Origin: a virus
Length of the DNA stretch: 30,698 nucleotides
Reading direction: 5' to 3' (one strand)
IMG/VR virus record: IMGVR_UViG_3300044700_000206
Coordinates: 1-30,698 of that record
In this document: piece after piece, positions 1-6,053 of the stretch
Layout: every line of letters begins with the position of its first letter
Numbering within the stretch: the stretch's first letter is position 1
Translations under genes and position numbers: made by a program
Notes under the pieces: model-generated
Told to the model about the DNA's origin: nothing
The model's database searches: none
What the model saw: only the letters and a program-made list of their open reading frames with translations

Positions 1-934
1 CGAAGTCAAGATTCTGGAAGCTTTCCAGAATCCTGCTTTCATCGGCGATAAGCTCATGCCTGCTGAAGCTACCAAGCTCAACGGTCAGAAGGTTATCGGC
101 ATCAACCCCATTGGTGATGTGTCGCAGCGTAGGGCTCCGGGTGAACCTCATCCTAGGACCCAGTTCGGTGAGCGTTGGATTCAAACTCCAGAGACCCGTG
201 AAAACGCTCTGGCGATTGACATCCTCAAAGAAGCAGTCTTCTTTGACCTCACTGGTGACATTCTTCGGAATGCTGCTGCTTTGGGTGAGCAACTTGCTTA
301 TCGCAAGGAACTCGAAATCCTTGACACCATCATTGGTGTAAACAATCCTTTCAACTGGAAGGGAACTGCTTACAACACCTACGCCAACAACCTTGGCTAT
401 GACAACGCCCTGACCGGCAACGATCTCCAAGACTGGACCAACATCCAAGCAGCTTGGTTGAAGTTCAGTCGCTTTACTGATCCTGATACCACCAAGCGTA
501 TCTTGATCAACCCCAATGTGGTTTTGGTTTCTCCGGGTAAGCTGGCTACCGCCAACCTGATCCTGAATGCAACCATGACTCAGCGTCGTACTGGTGCAGG
601 AGCTACCACTCCTCAGACGACCAGTAATCCGCTGAATGTGTCTGACACCAACAGCAACCCCTACTCGGGAATGTTTGATGTCCTCACCAGTCCGTTGCTT
701 GAGCAACAACTCTACGCACAGCTGACTAACTACGACACTGCCACCTCCACTTGGTTCATGATGGAGAAGGGTAAGAGCTTCAAGTATATGCAGAACTATC
801 CTCTGCAAGTGCAGCAAGCTTCTGCTCAATCCTACAATATGCTGGATCGTGGGATTGTCAGCACCTACTTTGCTCATGAGAGGGGTATCGCTTCTGTGTG
901 GTCACCATGGCACACGATGAAGTGTTCGGCCTAA
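1..934 (+). CDS. Major capsid protein, 5' end outside window
   Basis: The open frame runs from base 2 at the left edge to the stop at 934 (about 310 residues visible), so the start lies upstream; the ATG at 56 is internal. The product would be the main shell protein of the procapsid. Visible features are a run on NPAFIGDKLMP, long amphipathic stretches (ILKEAVFFDLTGDILR, ALGEQLAYRKELEILDTIIG) like the spine helix of HK97-fold capsid proteins, and a C-terminal half rich in Asn, Gln and Tyr. Position is the strongest argument: it stands directly before a strong terminator and then small head, neck, tail tube and tape measure genes, the usual phage order. The family call is inference from character and synteny. 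Another abundant head protein is possible but less likely. Confidence 0.75.
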   Translation, partial: EVKILEAFQNPAFIGDKLMPAEATKLNGQKVIGINPIGDVSQRRAPGEPHPRTQFGERWIQTPETRENALAIDILKEAVFFDLTGDILRNAAALGEQLAYRKELEILDTIIGVNNPFNWKGTAYNTYANNLGYDNALTGNDLQDWTNIQAAWLKFSRFTDPDTTKRILINPNVVLVSPGKLATANLILNATMTQRRTGAGATTPQTTSNPLNVSDTNSNPYSGMFDVLTSPLLEQQLYAQLTNYDTATSTWFMMEKGKSFKYMQNYPLQVQQASAQSYNMLDRGIVSTYFAHERGIASVWSPWHTMKCSA

Positions 935-957
935 TCCTAGCAGACTAGGTTTCAATT

Positions 958-993
958 AGCCCCATCCATCAAACAGGTGGGTGGGGCTTTTTT
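958..993 (+). terminator. Rho-independent terminator after the capsid gene
   Basis: A 13-bp stem (958-970 with 976-988, two G-U pairs) closes a 5-nt loop (AAACA) and is followed by six T (988-993). It lies 24 nt after the capsid stop codon. It should end or reduce the capsid transcript, so that capsid protein is made in excess over the downstream neck and tail proteins. Confidence 0.93.
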
Positions 994-1008
994 CATAAGG
1001 AGAGAATG

Positions 1009-1230
1009 ATGGCTAAGTACAAACAAAGTTATGAAACCAAAGAATGGAAAGATTATGATAGTCAAAAATTGTACATGATTCAATTGAAAGAGCTACCTAG
1101 AAGGCAGTATAATGCGTACAGTCCTAGGGAAGCTGTAGAACGATATAAGTCAGACTTGAATTTGTCTATGACTAGGGATTCTTCCGAGTTTACTATCTTG
1201 GAGGTTCAGCATTATGGCAAGTCAAGCTGA
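1009..1230 (+). CDS. Small hypothetical protein, 73 aa
   Basis: A short, highly charged protein (Lys, Glu, Tyr rich) of unknown function. Two ATG codons stand in tandem at 1006 and 1009. AAGGAG at 997-1002 is 6 nt from the second but only 3 nt from the first, so 1009 is chosen. The text YNAYSPREAVERYKSDL looks like an alpha/beta domain in which an A-R/EAVERY helix follows a strand, as in many small phage proteins. No signal peptide, membrane segment or Cys motif is seen. It is the first gene after the capsid terminator and overlaps the next gene by 17 nt, so the two are probably translated together. A head or connector accessory role is possible from position alone. Confidence 0.7.
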   Translation: MAKYKQSYETKEWKDYDSQKLYMIQLKELPRRQYNAYSPREAVERYKSDLNLSMTRDSSEFTILEVQHYGKSS

Positions 1231-1435
1231 TTTGATAGATGGATCAATGACTACTCTTGCCGCAAAGATTGCGGAGATTAGTGCTAATCCAAAACCAAAT
1301 TATGAAGTAGACGGTCAACGAGTAGATCATGCGGACTACTTGTTAAATTTGACTCGTACTATGACTGAACTTATTGCGCTGCGTCAAAAACTACAGGGTC
1401 CTTTTCAACGAATCACTAGGGTAGGGAGCCTCTAA
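1214..1435 (+). CDS. Small hypothetical protein, 73 aa, predicted helical
   Basis: Starts at ATG 1214 with GAGG at 1201-1204, inside the 3' end of the preceding gene, and ends in TAATG so that its stop overlaps the next start by 1 nt. The sequence is mainly helical (DYLLNLTRTMTELIALRQKLQ) with a middle Pro/Asn-rich turn. No family is recognised. In many tailed phages a short helical protein in this place is a virion accessory or head protein, but nothing in the sequence proves this. Confidence 0.7.
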   Translation: MASQADLIDGSMTTLAAKIAEISANPKPNYEVDGQRVDHADYLLNLTRTMTELIALRQKLQGPFQRITRVGSL

Positions 1436-1764
1436 TGTCTGTAAAGTATGCAGTAATCAATGCAAGTGCTTCTGGCGATAACACAGTAGTAGCTGCTGTA
1501 GCTGGAAAGAAGATTCGTGTTGTAGGGTATAGCACAGCTGCTGCTGGTACGGTTACTGTTACTTGGAAGTCTGGAGCTTCGACTTCAATCAGCGGTCCTA
1601 TGCCGATGGTTGTTGCTGGATCTGGACAGGGTGTAATGGGAGCCGGTACTTACATGGCAGAACATGGAGTAATGGAAACTGGTGTAGGTCAAGCACTGGT
1701 TTTGAATCTTGGAGCAGCGGTAGCGGTTGGTGGTCATCTGGTTTACCGAGAGGTACAAGTTTAG
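1435..1764 (+). CDS. Beta-sandwich head decoration-like protein, 109 aa
   Basis: The protein is Gly, Ala and Val rich with alternating hydrophobic residues through its whole length, and the motif pattern VINASASGDNTVV, KKIRVVGY, GTVTVTWKSG, ALVLNL, VAVGGHLVYREV. This pattern is familiar from small all-beta virion proteins coded just after the capsid gene in many environmental phages, where a decoration or head-fibre role is assumed. It has no Cys or Trp-rich cluster and no signal peptide. It starts in TAATG overlap with the previous gene and its stop TAG overlaps the GTG start of the next, so it is translationally coupled on both sides. The structural class is a fair inference; the exact place on the virion is unknown. 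Confidence 0.65.
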   Translation: MSVKYAVINASASGDNTVVAAVAGKKIRVVGYSTAAAGTVTVTWKSGASTSISGPMPMVVAGSGQGVMGAGTYMAEHGVMETGVGQALVLNLGAAVAVGGHLVYREVQV

Positions 1765-2219
1765 TGTCTATAGGTAGCAGTGCTGCTGTATTCCTCAGTA
1801 GTTTGGTAGGAGGTACTTCTCCTACCGAACCTGTTAATCTACGCCCTATACTTACCCAGCTAGGTAGAGAAGCCTCTGTACACCTTAGGGCTCAGTTAAG
1901 CAGACCCTGTAATGGGAAAAAGAAAAACCACTCGCTTCCGGGAGAGTATCCTAAATCCGAAACAGGGAATCTCCGAAGTAGCGTAGGGTTTAAAGTATCT
2001 GGTAAAGATAAAGTCTTTATTGGGTACAAGCATCAGGGCAACCGCTCTATGGGCTTGAAAAAAGGGAAGAAGGCTCGCTCTACTTCCTATGCAGATAAGC
2101 TTCAAGAGAAAGGTCGTCTGGGACCTATTGATGCCCTTAACGACATCAAATCAACGGTTGAACAGAAGTTCAACATACGCTTAAGGTTTACTCCTAGTAT
2201 CAAATGGGTGCCTAACTAA
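1764..2219 (+). CDS. HK97 gp10-like tail completion/neck protein
   Basis: The open frame extends back to 1563 but there overlaps the preceding gene in full. GTG 1764, in TAGTG overlap with that gene's stop and 10 nt after GAGAGG, is the likely start and gives 151 residues. An N-terminal helix (LTQLGREASVHLRAQL) is followed by a loop with SLPGEYPKSETGNLRSSVGF, which closely follows the P-G-x-P...TGNLRxSI signature of HK97 gp10-like proteins. A basic stretch (MGLKKGKKARS) and a C-terminal helix-strand part come after. Members sit at the head-tail joint or stabilise the tail end. Position between the head and tail tube genes agrees. An unusual feature is the GTG start. Confidence 0.75.
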   Translation: MSIGSSAAVFLSSLVGGTSPTEPVNLRPILTQLGREASVHLRAQLSRPCNGKKKNHSLPGEYPKSETGNLRSSVGFKVSGKDKVFIGYKHQGNRSMGLKKGKKARSTSYADKLQEKGRLGPIDALNDIKSTVEQKFNIRLRFTPSIKWVPN

Positions 2220-2221
2220 TA

Positions 2222-2572
2222 ATGTTAGATCTTACAGAAGACAGTATTCTGTTTGATAACCTGTCCACAGTGACTTACACGGACCCTAATGGAACTGTGT
2301 ACACTGTGGATAATGTCAAAGTCTATCCTGCTGCCAATGTTTCAGCGGAAATATCTGATACTAATGTACGCTCTGTATCTACCAAGTTTTGTATGTGGTC
2401 CAACTCCATAAGTGTTCCTCCTCAAGTAAATGGAAGACTTGTGATTGTATCTGGACCAATGAATCTGGGCGATATATTTAACCGTAGTTTTCGCATACTA
2501 GCTATTGAAGAGGCTACTTTTCAATCCCGCTGGATTATTACTGCAATCATAGATGCTGGAGGAACGCTATAA
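2222..2572 (+). CDS. Probable head-tail connector (neck) protein, 116 aa
   Basis: A small, mostly beta protein (TVTYTDPNGTVYTVDNVKVYP, RSFRILAIEEATFQSRWIITAIID) starting 2 nt after the preceding stop. Its stop overlaps the start of the tail terminator-like gene (TAATG). The C-terminal half, in which a G-D-I-F motif leads to strands ending in a small Ala/Gly tail, resembles head-closure or stopper proteins in style, but no family signature is certain. The call rests on synteny: neck genes normally come in this order before the tail terminator and tail tube. Confidence 0.55.
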   Translation: MLDLTEDSILFDNLSTVTYTDPNGTVYTVDNVKVYPAANVSAEISDTNVRSVSTKFCMWSNSISVPPQVNGRLVIVSGPMNLGDIFNRSFRILAIEEATFQSRWIITAIIDAGGTL

Positions 2573-3027
2573 TGGCTGGCATCTACGACGCAATACTCAC
2601 AGGGGTAAAAGCTCGCATAGATGGCGTAGGTACTTTACCCTCTACTGTTATTCGTAAGCAATTAGCGTTTCTTGAAGGGGATGATCTTCCTTCCATTATT
2701 ATTGCTCCAATGGAACCTGAAGCAATTGCTATGGAATACTTCGGAAGAATATGTTATTCTTACAGTGTAGGGGTTGCTTTAGTAGAAACAGGCAACCGGC
2801 AGTACACCACAGGACTTACTACCTCTCTGGATCTTAGAGAGACTTTAAGGAACACGCTGGTTCAGTTGTTTTTACCAAATGTTCCAGAAGTGTGGGATGT
2901 GGATGTTACTCCGGGATTACCTATCTACTTTCCTTCAGATGGACCTGCGACTAACTACCAGACCAGTACATTCAATGTCCGTTACAAGACTGATGAAGCC
3001 CGACCGGGTTACCCTACTCTACCTTAA
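2572..3027 (+). CDS. Tail terminator-like protein, 151 aa
   Basis: Starts at ATG 2572 after GGAGG, in 1-nt overlap with the gene before. The N-terminal helix (IYDAILTGVKARIDGVG) leads to strands with LPSIIIAP, followed by YSYSVGVALVET, a helix LDLRETLRNTLVQLFL and a last strand STFNVRYKT. This helix-strand-strand-helix-strand order is that of lambda gpU-type and DUF3168-type tail terminators, which cap the tail tube and bind the head. The next gene is a tail tube protein, the usual neighbour. It could also be another small neck protein, since no diagnostic residue is visible. Confidence 0.6.
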   Translation: MAGIYDAILTGVKARIDGVGTLPSTVIRKQLAFLEGDDLPSIIIAPMEPEAIAMEYFGRICYSYSVGVALVETGNRQYTTGLTTSLDLRETLRNTLVQLFLPNVPEVWDVDVTPGLPIYFPSDGPATNYQTSTFNVRYKTDEARPGYPTLP

Positions 3028-3039
3028 GGAGTTTGCACA

Positions 3040-3465
3040 ATGGCAGTAGTCACAGGAAAATACGGGTATGCTGCAATACAGTTTCCCGGCGCAGCAGAAC
3101 CTACTTCATTTGATATTACGGATTGGACAGCCACTCCCACTATGGATTCCGTAGATACTACGAATACCAATGCAATGACTCCATTAGGTACTTGGGAAGA
3201 TACTGTACCTAGCATCTACAAGTCCGACTTTACCTTTAGTGGACCTGTAACTTACAATATGCTTGATAGTGGGTTTGGACCTAATTTTTCTGGTATCTAT
3301 TGTAGAGTAGAATTAGGTTACATTGTGTATGTAGCAGGGGCTCCTGTTTATCGTGTAGTACATAATGATCAAGTATTGATTACCAGTATGAAACAAACTG
3401 TAAATGTCAAAGGTTTTTGGCAGTATGAAATGACTGGTACTAGCAGTGCTTACACCAACCTCTAA
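3040..3465 (+). CDS. Tail tube protein, short paralogue, 141 aa
   Basis: A strong AAGGAG lies 8 nt before ATG 3040. The protein begins GKYGYAAIQF and has FDITDWTATPTMDSVDTTNTNAM, an N-terminal pattern typical of tail tube subunits (strand, loop and T-x-x-x-D-x-T-N), and closes with ITSMKQTVNVKGFWQYEMTGT. Tube subunits stack into the hollow tail through which DNA passes. The next gene encodes a longer protein with the same N- and C-terminal motifs, so the two are tandem paralogues. This shorter one lacks the C-terminal proline-rich extension. The family call is an inference from pattern and position, with good support from the duplication and from the chaperone and tape measure downstream. Confidence 0.72.
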   Translation: MAVVTGKYGYAAIQFPGAAEPTSFDITDWTATPTMDSVDTTNTNAMTPLGTWEDTVPSIYKSDFTFSGPVTYNMLDSGFGPNFSGIYCRVELGYIVYVAGAPVYRVVHNDQVLITSMKQTVNVKGFWQYEMTGTSSAYTNL

Positions 3466-3478
3466 GGAGATATAACCC

Positions 3479-4183
3479 ATGTCCTATTCAGTATCTTTTT
3501 CAGGAAGACAGGGTGCCATTACTTATGTAATTGGTGCAACTACTATTGATCTTCCTATGACAGAATGGACCGCTACTAGAAGTACTGATGCCATTGATGG
3601 TACTAACTTTACTTCTAGGTATCCTAATGAAGGGGGACCTTTCAATCAATTTGGTAATGGAGAATTGTTTGAAACAGGTACAGCTGGAAGTGTAGCTTCT
3701 CAAGAAGTAGCACCCGGTTACAATAAAATTAGTATTGAAGCTAGGGGTTATCCTTCTTGCGAAACAGGAGTACCGGGAGGTTCCTCTGTAGTACCGCTTC
3801 CTGTTATTGGTCAACGAGTAGAATTTAGATTGTATCCTGTTGTAGGAAACGATGATATAGGTACTGTTGAAGAACAATACTATTGTCGTATCAACAGCGT
3901 TAATTACAGTCTGAATGTTCGTGGCGTATTGGAATACACGATTACAGCTGCTACCGCTGGACCTCCCCCATCGTTTGCTGCTGCTTCACAACAAGCTATT
4001 GGTGCAGAACCTTTGACTTACTTGGAGCGAATGAAAAAGCGTAAACAAGAAGTCGTTAAAGAATGGAAGCCTGAACCTTCCCGAGTGGATAGGTTTGCTC
4101 CTCCTAAAACTCCAAAACCTGATCCAGTTCCCCCTGCTCCAGTACCTCCTACACCACCTGAACCTGAACCAGAGGCTCCCTAA
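3479..4183 (+). CDS. Tail tube protein, long paralogue with Pro-rich tail, 234 aa
   Basis: AAGGAG lies 9 nt before ATG 3479. Residues 1-165 repeat the plan of the preceding gene product: GRQGAITYVIGATTIDLPMTEWTATRSTDAIDGTN near the start and INSVNYSLNVRGVLEYTITAAT at about 138-160, with a longer middle part (about 60-105). After it come a charged stretch (YLERMKKRKQEVVKEW) and a tail almost wholly of Pro, Glu and Val (about 205-234). The proline-rich end would be unstructured and could project from the tube. The stop overlaps the next start (TAATG). The two tube proteins may form mixed or successive rings, or one may cap the tube. Confidence 0.72.
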   Translation: MSYSVSFSGRQGAITYVIGATTIDLPMTEWTATRSTDAIDGTNFTSRYPNEGGPFNQFGNGELFETGTAGSVASQEVAPGYNKISIEARGYPSCETGVPGGSSVVPLPVIGQRVEFRLYPVVGNDDIGTVEEQYYCRINSVNYSLNVRGVLEYTITAATAGPPPSFAAASQQAIGAEPLTYLERMKKRKQEVVKEWKPEPSRVDRFAPPKTPKPDPVPPAPVPPTPPEPEPEAP

Positions 4184-4665
4184 TGTCTCTTTCTAAAGCT
4201 AGTGTACAATCCCAGATTAGCTGGACTCAGCAATCTTCAACCTCAGGCTTTGTCAAGACTCAACAGGGTCCTGACAAAGTTCTGAAGTCTACCCCAGTAT
4301 CCATAGCATCTCTTAATGAGATCTATGTATACAAAGGAACGCTAGCAATTTCTGGTACATTGACTATTGACCTACGAGCAGTAACCAACCTGCTCAATGA
4401 ATCAGTAGTGTTTACTGGTGTACAGAAACTGTTCTTGTCTACTTCAGCGGCTAACATTACAATGACTCCCGGAGCTTCCAACGGTCTGGTGTGGTTCTAT
4501 ACTGGAACTGCACCTGTACTGACTGTTAAAGCTGGTGGAGGCATTACATTGGATGATGGTGGGTTGACTGTGGTAGATGCTACTCACAAGACTCTTACCA
4601 TTACCAACTTGTCTTCTACGCTGACCACTTACATTGAGCTTGCAATTATAGGAACAAGTCTCTAA
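4183..4665 (+). CDS. Beta-rich virion protein between tail tube and chaperone genes, 160 aa
   Basis: The protein is rich in Ser, Thr, Leu and Ile with repeated short strands (GTLTIDLRAVTNLLNESVVF, VQKLFLSTSAANITMTPG, KTLTITN, TTYIELAIIG). It resembles a widespread but unnamed small beta protein of environmental phages in which a central T-L-x-L-x-A-V-T-N-L-x-x-E-S-V motif precedes a segment on LFLS...NITMTPG. It is translationally coupled to both neighbours by TAATG overlaps. A structural role on the tail is inferred from its place; no enzymatic motif is present. Confidence 0.6.
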   Translation: MSLSKASVQSQISWTQQSSTSGFVKTQQGPDKVLKSTPVSIASLNEIYVYKGTLAISGTLTIDLRAVTNLLNESVVFTGVQKLFLSTSAANITMTPGASNGLVWFYTGTAPVLTVKAGGGITLDDGGLTVVDATHKTLTITNLSSTLTTYIELAIIGTSL

Positions 4666-5282
4666 TGGCTGGAGCGTTAGCTACAGGTAATCGTTGTCGT
4701 CTGAGTTTGACTCAGCGACCTATTCCTCCATATCCCGGAGATGAGGTTAGTCTTGACCCACCTCCTGTATATGGAGGTGAGGCTGGTGGTCAAACTTACT
4801 TTGAATGGAGTATTAAAGTAAGTGGACAACCTATTGATCGTAGTAATGTATTCAGTACAGCTTCTCAATCCGCTTTAGGTATGGTGGATGGTACAGTAAC
4901 TCTTAATGGGTATGTACCCCTAGAATTTTTAACAGGTATAAGAGTTAACGGTTACTATAACTTATTGATTGAACAACAATGGGTTAAAACTACAACAAGC
5001 GATATTGGTACAAAATGGTACTCGTTTCCATTTCTTGTTACTGATTTGGACATAGGTGCTAATGTCAGAAACGCTTGGCAAATGACTATCACAGGAAAAA
5101 TTCAATACTCTTCAATGACTCCTGATCCCTTTGATGATGAGATGTATATTGAAAAAGATCCTGTTGGTTTAGGATATACACCTTTAACTGCGGATGCTGC
5201 GGAGTTCCCGTATAATATAGATGGTGGAATGGAAATTTCTGAAGAACTTCCTGAAGAACCGGATCCACCAGAAGAATTTTAA
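4665..5282 (+). CDS. Tail protein with acidic C-terminus, 205 aa; possible third tube-like fold
   Basis: The N-terminal part is Pro/Gly rich, the middle has strand-like stretches (GMVDGTVTLNGYVPLEFL, IRVNGYYNLLIEQQWV), and the motif NVRNAWQMTITGKIQYS at about 145-160 is reminiscent of the C-terminal motif of the two tail tube proteins upstream (NVxGxxxYxxT). The last 35 residues are very acidic (EELPEEPDPPEEF), much as the long tube paralogue ends with a Pro/Glu tail. It lies just before the assembly chaperones. It could be a further tube-derived or tail-tip protein. Homology to the tube proteins is only suggestive. Confidence 0.5.
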   Translation: MAGALATGNRCRLSLTQRPIPPYPGDEVSLDPPPVYGGEAGGQTYFEWSIKVSGQPIDRSNVFSTASQSALGMVDGTVTLNGYVPLEFLTGIRVNGYYNLLIEQQWVKTTTSDIGTKWYSFPFLVTDLDIGANVRNAWQMTITGKIQYSSMTPDPFDDEMYIEKDPVGLGYTPLTADAAEFPYNIDGGMEISEELPEEPDPPEEF

Positions 5283-5295
5283 TCATAGGTGAATC

Positions 5296-5748
5296 ATGGC
5301 ATCTCCAAATGTGGGACCCAATCTTGGGAATGCAGGTAGTCCTATTGAAGCTGAGATTGGCGGACAGAAGGTAAAGCTTCGCTATATTGATCAGCGTGTT
5401 AAAGCAGCGTTGGAACAAGCTCTTGCTACAAAAGCAAGAAACCTGCTTAAAGAAGACAAATCGGAAATGTCTGATGAAGAGTACGCTGTTGCATACGGAG
5501 CGTATTCTGATCGCATTGTGGCAGGTCACTATGCGTTTAGTAATCGTATGTGTCAGAACTGGCTTCCGACTGTTGAAGGCTTATCTCATATCCTTCACAT
5601 CTGTGGGAATATCCCACTTCAGAAAGCCGAAAGTATGATCATGGAATACCCCCTAGAAGTGGGTACTCTGATTAGGTTGGTTATGGAGAGTAGCTTCCCA
5701 AACCTGAACAGGGTGGAGACGGAGACCACCCAAAAGGAATCCGAGTAG
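5296..5748 (+). CDS. Tail assembly chaperone, short form (gpG-like), 150 aa
   Basis: Starts at ATG 5296 after AGGTG. The protein is largely helical (VKAALEQALATKARNLLKE, DEEYAVAYGAYSDRIVAGHYAF), as expected for the gpG-type chaperone that wraps the tape measure during tail assembly and is not part of the mature tail. A slippery heptamer C CCA AAC at 5697-5703, 45 nt before the stop, is placed in the zero frame, and the -1 frame is open from 5694 to 6053. The short form ends at TAG 5746-5748 after a charged tail. It sits directly upstream of the tape measure gene, as in lambda. Confidence 0.78.
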   Translation: MASPNVGPNLGNAGSPIEAEIGGQKVKLRYIDQRVKAALEQALATKARNLLKEDKSEMSDEEYAVAYGAYSDRIVAGHYAFSNRMCQNWLPTVEGLSHILHICGNIPLQKAESMIMEYPLEVGTLIRLVMESSFPNLNRVETETTQKESE

Positions 5749-6053
5749 CTGCTGATCCAGCGGAAATGCCTAATCCCGCTGCTGTATATGCGGTCCTGAC
5801 GGATGAGCCACTTAATCTACGATTCCATGAAATTGCGGAACTTACTGATTATCAAATCTATAGTATCTATTTAAGGGAACGAGACAGTAAGGGTAACCCA
5901 AAACCTATACCTGCACCTGCTCCTATTTATAGAACTGTAAGAAATAAGATCAGAGAAAGAAACCAATTCATTGCTTCGTGTATTCAATCAGGGCAAACTC
6001 CTCAACAGGCTCTTAAACAGTGGGAAATAATTAACCATGTCAAGCGGAACTAA
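5296..6053 (+). CDS. Tail assembly chaperone, frameshifted long form (gpGT-like)
   Basis: The predicted product joins 5296-5703 to 5703-6053 and has about 252 residues: 136 from the short chaperone and 116 from the -1 frame. The second part begins with an acidic, Gly-rich linker (KPEQGGDGDHPKG) and contains LTDEPLNLRFHEIAELTDYQIYSIYLRER and a C-terminal helical region. An internal ATG at 5766 has no good ribosome binding site, which fits expression only by frameshift. In lambda-like phages the T domain recruits the tail tube protein to the chaperone-coated tape measure. Its 3' end overlaps the tape measure start by 17 nt. If no frameshift occurs, 5766-6053 (95 aa) would be a separate weakly translated gene. 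Confidence 0.72.
5697..5703 (+). promoter_or_regulatory. Programmed -1 frameshift site (C CCA AAC)
   Basis: In the reading frame of the chaperone the codons are TTC CCA AAC CTG, giving the canonical X XXY YYZ heptamer C CCA AAC. After a -1 slip both tRNAs re-pair on CCC and AAA. The -1 frame has stops at 5673 and 5691 and is then open to 6053, so the site lies at the first position where a shift would be productive. No clear downstream pseudoknot was established. Confidence 0.75.

Noticed and set aside
1563-1763. Upstream part of the gp10-like open frame
   Set aside because: It lies fully within the decoration-like gene in another frame and reads as Trp/Ser/Gly-rich nonsense; GTG 1764 in TAGTG overlap is the better start.
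5729-5736. CCCAAAA as an alternative slippery site in the chaperone
   Set aside because: In the zero frame the codons are ACC CAA AAG, so the heptamer is not in the X XXY YYZ register; C CCA AAC at 5697 is.
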